This document shows, piece after piece, positions 1 through 4,277 of a stretch of DNA of 6,011 nucleotides (positions are counted from its first letter, which is position 1; the number at the start of each line of letters is the position of its first letter). The stretch comes from Frankiales bacterium (GTDB taxonomy: Bacteria > Actinomycetota > Actinomycetes > Mycobacteriales > SCTD01). The notes under the pieces were generated by a model, which was not told the origin of the DNA, did no database searches, and was given only the letters and a program-made list of their open reading frames with translations. Location of the stretch: assembly GCA_025966295.1 (NCBI GenBank), contig JAOPVD010000243.1, forward strand, positions 1 to 6,011. Direction: 5' to 3'. The position numbers and the translations under genes were made by a program.

Positions 1-487
1 CGGGCCGGGCGGCCGCCCGGCGGGCGCGCTGGGCGCGCAGCACCGCCTGCCGGCGCAGGTGGACGACGAACGTGACGAGCAGCACGTCGAGCAGCACGTG
101 GACGAACAGCGCCGGCCGGAGGCCGAACAGCGCCAGCCCCAGCGAGACCAGCGCCAGGCCGACCAGCACCAGGAGCGTCCGGAGGCGGCGCTCGGCGGCG
201 GTGCGGCGGGCTCGGACGAGCGGCTCCTCCGGCACGTCCTCGTCCAGCTCCTCCGCGGCAGCGGGCGCCGGCCGCGGCGACTTGGTCTCGGAGACGACGA
301 GCGAGGACTGCGCGCGCCGGGGGACCAGCACGTCCCGGGCGCCGCGGCGGGAGAGCACCCGCATCGCGTCGCTGAACCGGTCAGCCGACCGCAGCGAGGT
401 CGCGCTGTCGTGGCTCCGCAGGGCCATCGGCACCAGCACAGCGAGCCACGCGCCCACGATCACCAGGAGAATCAGACCGCTGCCCAC
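1..487 (-). CDS. sepX: Divisome membrane protein SepX/GlpR family (5' part, C-terminus cut by window edge)
   Basis: The visible 162 residues begin with a GTG codon and open with a hydrophobic helix (about residues 3-22) of the form SGLI..VIVGAW..VLVPM.LR, which I recognise as the start of the actinobacterial SepX/GlpR family. A cytoplasmic-type region follows (24-101) with ADRFSDAMRVLSRR (35-48) and then an acidic, Pro/Ala-rich linker (about 70-92). Two closely spaced hydrophobic helices come next (about 103-122 and 125-143), then an Arg/Ala-rich stretch to the window edge. Known of the family: SepX is a septal protein in Streptomyces, and GlpR is the membrane receptor of the gephyrin-like protein Glp in Corynebacterium. 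The presence of a Glp-type gene upstream in the same cluster supports the call. The start at 487 is the first ATG/GTG/TTG after an in-frame stop, but it has no clear Shine-Dalgarno. The C-terminal part is not visible. The partner role is inferred from homology by eye and gene order. Confidence 0.82.
   Translation of the reverse strand, partial: MGSGLILLVIVGAWLAVLVPMALRSHDSATSLRSADRFSDAMRVLSRRGARDVLVPRRAQSSLVVSETKSPRPAPAAAEELDEDVPEEPLVRARRTAAERRLRTLLVLVGLALVSLGLALFGLRPALFVHVLLDVLLVTFVVHLRRQAVLRAQRARRAAARP
76..99. repeat. Perfect 12-bp tandem duplication inside sepX
   Basis: The plus-strand unit CGAGCAGCACGT occurs twice back to back (76-87 and 88-99). On the coding strand it gives two successive Val-Leu-Leu-acidic/hydrophobic units in the third hydrophobic helix of the SepX/GlpR protein. 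The duplication keeps the reading frame. It may be a small replication-slippage event or simply Leu/Val codon bias (CTG, CTC, GTG); no regulatory role is suggested. Confidence 0.6.
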
Positions 488-553
488 GGCTACTGACGGT
501 AGTGATGCAACAGCGCAGGACGGTGGAGGTGCGTCGGTGTGTCGCCTTGTCTT
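488..553 (-). promoter_or_regulatory. 66-base gap between rimJ and sepX, possible weak promoter
   Basis: This is the largest gap in the window. Read on the minus strand, it has a TACCGT hexamer (496-501) that fits the actinobacterial -10 pattern TANNNT and lies 8 bases before the GTG start of sepX. No good -35 sequence is present at the usual distance, no Shine-Dalgarno precedes the GTG, and no stem-loop with a U-tract follows rimJ. The region may carry a separate, possibly near-leaderless, promoter for sepX, or it may simply be a loosely spaced operon junction. Confidence 0.22.
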
Positions 554-1174
554 TCAGGCGATCTGATCGGCCCGCCAGCGGCGGAGCAGTCCCTCGGGCA
601 CGTCCTCGACCGTCACGGCGAACGACAGGTGGTCGCGCCACTCCCCGTCGATGTACAGGAACCGCGGGTGCAGGCCCTCGTGGCGGAAGCCCAGCTTCTC
701 CAGGACCCGGCGCGACGGGGCGTTCTCCGGCCGGACGTTTGCCTCGATCCGGTGCAGGCCGACATCGGTGAAGCAGTGGTCCACCACCAGCGCCAGGGCG
801 GTCGGCACCACCCCGCGCCCCGCGAGCTGGGCGTCCACCCAGTAGCCCACGCTGGCGCTCTGAAAGGCCCCGCGCACGACGTTGGACACCGTCACCTGAC
901 CGGCCAGCTCGCCGTCGTAGGTGACCGCGAAGGGCAGGCAGCGGCCGGCCTTGGCCTCGTGCCGCAGCACCCGCAGCATCGCGGCGAACGACCCCGGGCT
1001 GTGCCGCTCCCCCCACGGCGTGGAGGCCTGCCCCGGCTGCCGCCCCTCCCAGGGCGCGAGCCAGTCCTCGTTGCGGACCCGCATCTCGCTCCAGCTGGCG
1101 GCGTCGCGCAGCCGCAGCGGCCGGACCCCGACCCGCTCGTCGGCCAGGCTGGCCGGCCAGCCCTGCGCGCTCAC
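554..1174 (-). CDS. rimJ: GNAT family N-acetyltransferase, RimJ/RimL type
   Basis: This 206-residue protein has the size and layout of RimJ/RimL-type GNAT enzymes, which move an acetyl group from acetyl-CoA to an amine, classically the N-terminus of ribosomal proteins. The N-terminal R(V)GVRPLRLRDA segment (about 14-25) is the usual first strand and helix. SVGYWVD (108-114) leads into acetyl-CoA-binding motif A, Q116-L-A-G119-R-G121, followed by a helix. The C-terminal motif RIEANVRPENAPSRRVLEKLGF (142-163) is typical of the RimJ/RimL group, with N151 and S154 in the usual places. It starts with GTG one base after the mog stop (TGA-G-GTG), with GGGGA about 8 bases upstream, so translation is probably coupled. 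The same position in M. tuberculosis is held by rimJ (Rv0995). The real substrate is unknown; it might modify a partner encoded in the cluster, but that is speculation. Confidence 0.88.
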   Translation of the reverse strand: MSAQGWPASLADERVGVRPLRLRDAASWSEMRVRNEDWLAPWEGRQPGQASTPWGERHSPGSFAAMLRVLRHEAKAGRCLPFAVTYDGELAGQVTVSNVVRGAFQSASVGYWVDAQLAGRGVVPTALALVVDHCFTDVGLHRIEANVRPENAPSRRVLEKLGFRHEGLHPRFLYIDGEWRDHLSFAVTVEDVPEGLLRRWRADQIA

Positions 1175-1175
1175 C

Positions 1176-1673
1176 TCAGTGGTCCCCGCCGCGCAGCTGC
1201 GCGACCGCGTGGCCGACCACCGGCGCGAGGACCGCGACCCCGTCCCGCACGCCGCCGGGCGAGCCGGGGAGGGTGACGACCAGGCAGGCGCCGAGCGTGC
1301 CGGCGACCGCCCGCGACAAGATCGTGGTGGGGACCCGCTCGCGGTTCTCGGTGCGCAGCGCCTCGGCGAGGCCCGGGACGGTCCGGTCCAGCAGCGGCAG
1401 CACGGCGTCGGGGGTCACGTCGCGCGGCGCCAGCCCGGTGCCGCCGGTGGTGACGACCAGGTCGTGCCCGCCGGCGGCCGTGACCACGGCGTGCGCGATG
1501 GCCGGTGCCTCGTCCGGCACCACCACCACGTCGGAGACCGCGAACCCGAGCCCGGCCAGCAGCTCGGCCAGCAGCGGTCCGGAGGCGTCGGGGCGCAGGC
1601 CGACGTGCGAGCGGTCGGAGACGGTGATGACCGCGGCCCGGGCACCGGCCGGCAGGCCGGCTACCGCTGCCAC
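1176..1673 (-). CDS. mog: Molybdopterin adenylyltransferase, Mog/MoaB type (MoCF_biosynth domain)
   Basis: The 165-residue protein is a single MoCF_biosynth domain. Visible motifs are AAVITVSDRS (13-22), the substrate loop TTGGTGLAPRDVTP (75-88) containing the conserved Asp85, and LPGSPGGVRDG (135-145). Proteins of this family use ATP to adenylylate molybdopterin before molybdate insertion by MoeA, in the cytoplasm. I chose the GTG at 1673 because it lies just before the first conserved strand, has GGAGGGAAG upstream, and no ATG, GTG or TTG follows before the domain begins. This start overlaps the end of moaC by 13 bases, implying coupled translation. Residue 21 is Arg where many Mog proteins have Thr or Ser in the S-D-x motif; this looks like family variation. 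The Mog and MoaB labels are hard to separate by eye, since bacterial MoaB proteins share all these motifs. Confidence 0.9.
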   Translation of the reverse strand: MAAVAGLPAGARAAVITVSDRSHVGLRPDASGPLLAELLAGLGFAVSDVVVVPDEAPAIAHAVVTAAGGHDLVVTTGGTGLAPRDVTPDAVLPLLDRTVPGLAEALRTENRERVPTTILSRAVAGTLGACLVVTLPGSPGGVRDGVAVLAPVVGHAVAQLRGGDH

Positions 1674-2128
1674 GACCCGGTCTTCCCTCCGGTCTTGGAC
1701 AGCACGTGTACACCGCTGATGGTGCTGCGCGGGTCGACCGCCTTGGTCATGTCCACCACGGTGAGGCAGGCGACCGTGACGGCGGTGAGCGCCTCCATCT
1801 CCACCCCGGTCCGGTCGGCGGTGCGGGCGGTCGCGGTCACCGCGACGCCGCCGTCGTCCACCACCAGGTCGACCGTCACGCCGTGCAGGGCGATGGGGTG
1901 GCAGAGCGGCACCAGGTCGGGGGTGCGCTTGGCGCCCATGATGCCGGCGACCCGCGCCACGGCGAGCACGTCGCCCTTCGGCACGCCCTCCCCGCGCAGC
2001 AGCGCCACGCACTCGGCGGACAGCTCGACCCGCCCGGCGGCGGTGGCGGTGCGCACCGTCACCTCCTTGTCCGCCACGTCGACCATCCGGGCGGCACCCT
2101 CGTCGTCCACGTGCGAGAACCGGCTCAC
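1661..2128 (-). CDS. moaC: Cyclic pyranopterin monophosphate synthase MoaC
   Basis: The 155-residue protein matches MoaC throughout. MoaC converts the 3',8-cyclo-GTP intermediate made by MoaA into cyclic pyranopterin monophosphate, the first stable intermediate of molybdenum cofactor synthesis. Visible landmarks are FSHVDDEGAARMVDV (4-18), VPKGDVLAVARVAGIMGAKRT (49-69), LVPLCHPI (72-79) and TGVEMEALTAV (107-117), then DMTKAVD (126-132) and the C-terminal SKTGGKTG. By alignment from memory with E. coli MoaC, the active-site set is present: Lys51, His77, Glu110, Glu112, Asp126 and Lys129. The tyrosine usual just before the DM motif is Val125 here. The GTG start shares a GTGA overlap of four bases with the end of the MoeA-like gene, and a GGAG lies about 11 bases upstream. 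MoaA, MoaD and MoaE are not in the window, so the rest of the pathway must lie elsewhere. Confidence 0.96.
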   Translation of the reverse strand: MSRFSHVDDEGAARMVDVADKEVTVRTATAAGRVELSAECVALLRGEGVPKGDVLAVARVAGIMGAKRTPDLVPLCHPIALHGVTVDLVVDDGGVAVTATARTADRTGVEMEALTAVTVACLTVVDMTKAVDPRSTISGVHVLSKTGGKTGSWQR

Positions 2129-3366
2129 TGCTGCCGCCGCTCCAGCATCGCCACCTGCACCGGAGTGCCGGCGGGCACCAGCTCGACGTCCTCCGGCACG
2201 ATGGCCAGCGCGTTGGCGCGAGCCAGCCCGGCGACCAGGTGGGAGCCGGCCCCGGACACCGACGACACGACGTACGCGCCGTCCTTGACCTCCAGCCAGA
2301 CCCGCAGGAAGGACCGTTTGCCGCGCGGCGAGCGCAGGTCGCCGGTGGTGATCGCGGAGATCACCGGACGGGTGATGTGCGGGACGCCGAGCATCCGCCG
2401 CAGCGCCGGGCGGACGAACACCTCGAACGACACCAGCGCGCTGACCGGGTTGCCGGGCAGCCCGAACACCGGGGTGCTGTCGGGGCCGATGGTGCCGAAG
2501 CCCTGCGGCATGCCGGGCTGCATGGCCACCCGGTGGAAGCCGACGGTGCCGAGCCGGGACAGCACCTCCTTGACCACGTCGTACGCCCCGACCGAGACCC
2601 CGCCGGAGGTGAGCAGCAGGTCGGCCCGGACCAGCTGGTCCTCGAGGGTGTCCAGCAGCTTCTTGCCCTCGTCGGGCACGATCCCGACCCGGTAGGCGAT
2701 GGCACCGGCCTCGACGCAGGCGGTCGTGAGCGCCAGGCTGTTGCTGTCGTAGAGCTGGCCCGGCTGCAGCACCCCGCCGGGCTCGACCAGCTCGGTGCCG
2801 GTCGACAGCACCACCACGCGCGGGCGCGGGCGCACCAGCAGCCGGGAGCGCCCGACCGCCGCGGCCAACCCGATCTGGGCGGAGCCGAGGTGGCTGCCGG
2901 CCCGCAGCACCAGCTCACCAGCGGTGACGTCCTCCCCGGCGCGGCGGACGTGCGCCCCGACCTCGGGGCGGCGGTCGATGCGGACCTGGGTGGTGCCGCC
3001 GTCGGTCCACTCGACCGGGACCACCGCGTCGGCGCCCGGCGGCAGCAGCGCGCCGGTCATGATCCGCACGCACAGGCCGGGCTGGACCCGCAGCGGCGAA
3101 GCCGGGCCGGCCGGCACGTCGCCGACCACCGGCAGCACCGCCGGCACGTGCGCCAGGTCGGCGGCGCGCACGGCGTACCCGTCCATGGCGCTGTTGTCGA
3201 AGCCAGGCAGCGGCTGCGGCGCGACCACGTCTTCGGCGAGCACGCAGCCGTGGGCGTCGAGCAGGCCCACCTCCAGCGGCGCCAGCGGTTGCACGACGGA
3301 CAGGATGTCCGCGAGGTGCTCATCGACGCTGCGCAGCCCCGGAGCAGGCATCCCAGCAGTGGTCAT
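2125..3366 (-). CDS. glp: MoeA/gephyrin-like molybdotransferase, probably the Glp-type division protein
   Basis: The 413-residue protein has full MoeA architecture: MoeA N-terminal domains (about 12-180) with GFDNSAMDGYAVR (55-67) and MTGALLPPGADAVVPVE (103-119), a central MoCF_biosynth domain (about 182-325) with STGTEL (188-193), TSGGVSVGAYD (253-263) and LPGNPVSA (303-310), and a C-terminal domain (about 333-410). Classical MoeA inserts molybdate into adenylylated molybdopterin. Two loop positions differ from the usual MoeA pattern: PGMP (284-287) replaces PGKP, and VGAYD carries Ala261 where Asp or Glu is normal. Neighbouring galU, rimJ and sepX match the locus of the corynebacterial Glp, a repurposed molybdotransferase that binds GlpR and acts with FtsZ. 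It may serve division, Moco synthesis (moaC and mog are adjacent), or both. The start is uncertain: ATG 3366 is given, but GTG 3381 (4-base overlap with galU) and ATG 3351 are possible, and none has a strong Shine-Dalgarno. If it is purely enzymatic, moeA is the right name. Confidence 0.85.
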   Translation of the reverse strand: MTTAGMPAPGLRSVDEHLADILSVVQPLAPLEVGLLDAHGCVLAEDVVAPQPLPGFDNSAMDGYAVRAADLAHVPAVLPVVGDVPAGPASPLRVQPGLCVRIMTGALLPPGADAVVPVEWTDGGTTQVRIDRRPEVGAHVRRAGEDVTAGELVLRAGSHLGSAQIGLAAAVGRSRLLVRPRPRVVVLSTGTELVEPGGVLQPGQLYDSNSLALTTACVEAGAIAYRVGIVPDEGKKLLDTLEDQLVRADLLLTSGGVSVGAYDVVKEVLSRLGTVGFHRVAMQPGMPQGFGTIGPDSTPVFGLPGNPVSALVSFEVFVRPALRRMLGVPHITRPVISAITTGDLRSPRGKRSFLRVWLEVKDGAYVVSSVSGAGSHLVAGLARANALAIVPEDVELVPAGTPVQVAMLERRQQ

Positions 3367-3377
3367 ACCCGGAAGCG

Positions 3378-4244
3378 TCACTGCTGCGGCAGCCAGTCGC
3401 GCAGCCACGCCAGCAGCGGAGGCCCGAGGTCGTCCCGCTCGCTCGCGAGGCGGACCACCGTCTTGAGGTACTCGAGCCGGTCACCGGTGTCGTAGCGACG
3501 GCCGCGGAACACCACGCCGTGCATGGGTTCCAGCCCCACCAGCTCCTGGAGCGCGTCGGTCAGCTGGATCTCGCCGCCGCGGCCGGGCGGGGTGCGGCGG
3601 AGCACCTCGAAGACCGTCGGCGAGAGCACGTAGCGCCCGATGACCGCCAGGTTGCTCGGCGCGTCCTCGACTGCGGGCTTCTCGACCAGACCGGTGATCT
3701 GCACGACGTCGCCGCTGCCCGCCACCGCGGCGCAGCCGTAGAGCGACACCTGCTCGGGCGACACCTCCATGAGGGCGATCACGCTGCCGCCCTCGCGCTC
3801 CTGGATCTTGACCATCTCCTCCAGCAGCGGGTCGCGGGCGTCGATCAGGTCGTCGCCCAGCAGCACCGCGAACGGCTCGTTGCCGACGTGCTCGGCGGCC
3901 ACCAGCACCGCGTGGCCGAGGCCCTTGGGGTCGCCCTGGCGCACGTAGTGCAGGTCGGCCAGCTCGGAGGGGGCCCGGACCACCGCCAGCCGCTCGGCGT
4001 CGCCCTTGGCCTCGAGCACCTGCTCGAGCTCCACGGCCCGGTCGAAGTGGTCCTCCAGGGCCCGCTTCGCGCGGCCGGAGACCATGAGCACGTCGGTGAG
4101 GCCGGCGCGCACCGCCTCCTCGACGACGTACTGGATCGCGGGCACGTCGACGACGGGCAGCATCTCCTTCGGCACCGCCTTGGTGGCGGGTAGGAACCGG
4201 GTCCCCAAGCCGGCCGCGGGGATGACAGCCTTGCGGATCGTCAT
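3378..4244 (-). CDS. galU: UTP-glucose-1-phosphate uridylyltransferase GalU
   Basis: The 288-residue protein has the length and complete motif set of bacterial GalU, which makes UDP-glucose and pyrophosphate from UTP and glucose 1-phosphate in the cytoplasm. Visible are the nucleotide-binding signature AAGLGTRFLPATKAVPKEML (10-29) with Lys26, the GLGHAV loop (108-113), the metal-binding LLGDD (128-132), VEKP (187-190) with Lys189, EIQLTDAL (225-232) and the C-terminal YDTGDRLEYLKT (251-262). UDP-glucose feeds envelope glycans, trehalose and UDP-galactose synthesis. The ATG at 4244 is fixed by the family-typical MTIRKAVIPAAG start. It follows the cyclase stop by 26 bases and lacks a good Shine-Dalgarno, but a -10-like TAGGTT lies exactly six bases upstream, which hints at leaderless expression. 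Its stop lies 11 bases before the chosen start of the MoeA-like gene. In M. tuberculosis galU is likewise first in this cluster. Confidence 0.96.
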   Translation of the reverse strand: MTIRKAVIPAAGLGTRFLPATKAVPKEMLPVVDVPAIQYVVEEAVRAGLTDVLMVSGRAKRALEDHFDRAVELEQVLEAKGDAERLAVVRAPSELADLHYVRQGDPKGLGHAVLVAAEHVGNEPFAVLLGDDLIDARDPLLEEMVKIQEREGGSVIALMEVSPEQVSLYGCAAVAGSGDVVQITGLVEKPAVEDAPSNLAVIGRYVLSPTVFEVLRRTPPGRGGEIQLTDALQELVGLEPMHGVVFRGRRYDTGDRLEYLKTVVRLASERDDLGPPLLAWLRDWLPQQ

Positions 4245-4277
4245 GGCGCCAACCTATCGGTCGGAACGGCTCATTCC
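4245..4277 (-). promoter_or_regulatory. Candidate leaderless promoter of galU
   Basis: On the minus strand TAGGTT (4251-4256) fits the actinobacterial -10 pattern TANNNT and is followed by exactly six bases before the galU ATG. This is the spacing expected if transcription begins at the A of ATG. The lack of a Shine-Dalgarno before galU fits this. There is no TTGACA-like -35. GGAAT (4273-4277), overlapping the last codons of the cyclase, is separated by 19 bases from GTT (4251-4253). That is close to the GGAAT-N18-GTT pattern of SigR/SigH-type stress sigma factors, though one base longer. Both readings are pattern matches in GC-rich DNA and are unproven. Confidence 0.4.

Noticed and set aside
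59..566. Two overlapping plus-strand open frames at the left end that could look like small genes.
   Set aside because: They are antisense to the SepX/GlpR coding frame, which has recognisable transmembrane helices and family pattern. The plus-strand products are Arg/Gln/His- or Ser/Thr/Arg-rich without motifs.
381..1016. A minus-strand open frame spanning the rimJ-sepX gap.
   Set aside because: It is an out-of-frame reading of rimJ and the start of sepX with Arg/Gly/Pro-rich composition. The real frames show GNAT and SepX features.
1674..2012. An N-terminal extension of the Mog frame upstream of 1673, which would give a 278-residue protein.
   Set aside because: The extension runs antiphase through moaC and is Arg/Gly-rich. 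The Mog domain begins just after the GTG at 1673.
921..3495. Long plus-strand open frames (for example 921-2288, 1706-2695 and 2239-3495) opposite galU, the MoeA-like gene, moaC, mog and rimJ.
   Set aside because: Their translations are Arg/Pro/Ala/His-rich low-complexity sequence without domain motifs, as expected for antisense frames of GC-rich genes. The minus-strand genes beneath carry complete family motifs.
4245..4270. A possible terminator between the cyclase and galU.
   Set aside because: The 26 bases contain no stable stem with a loop and U-tract; only weak GCC/GGC pairing is present.
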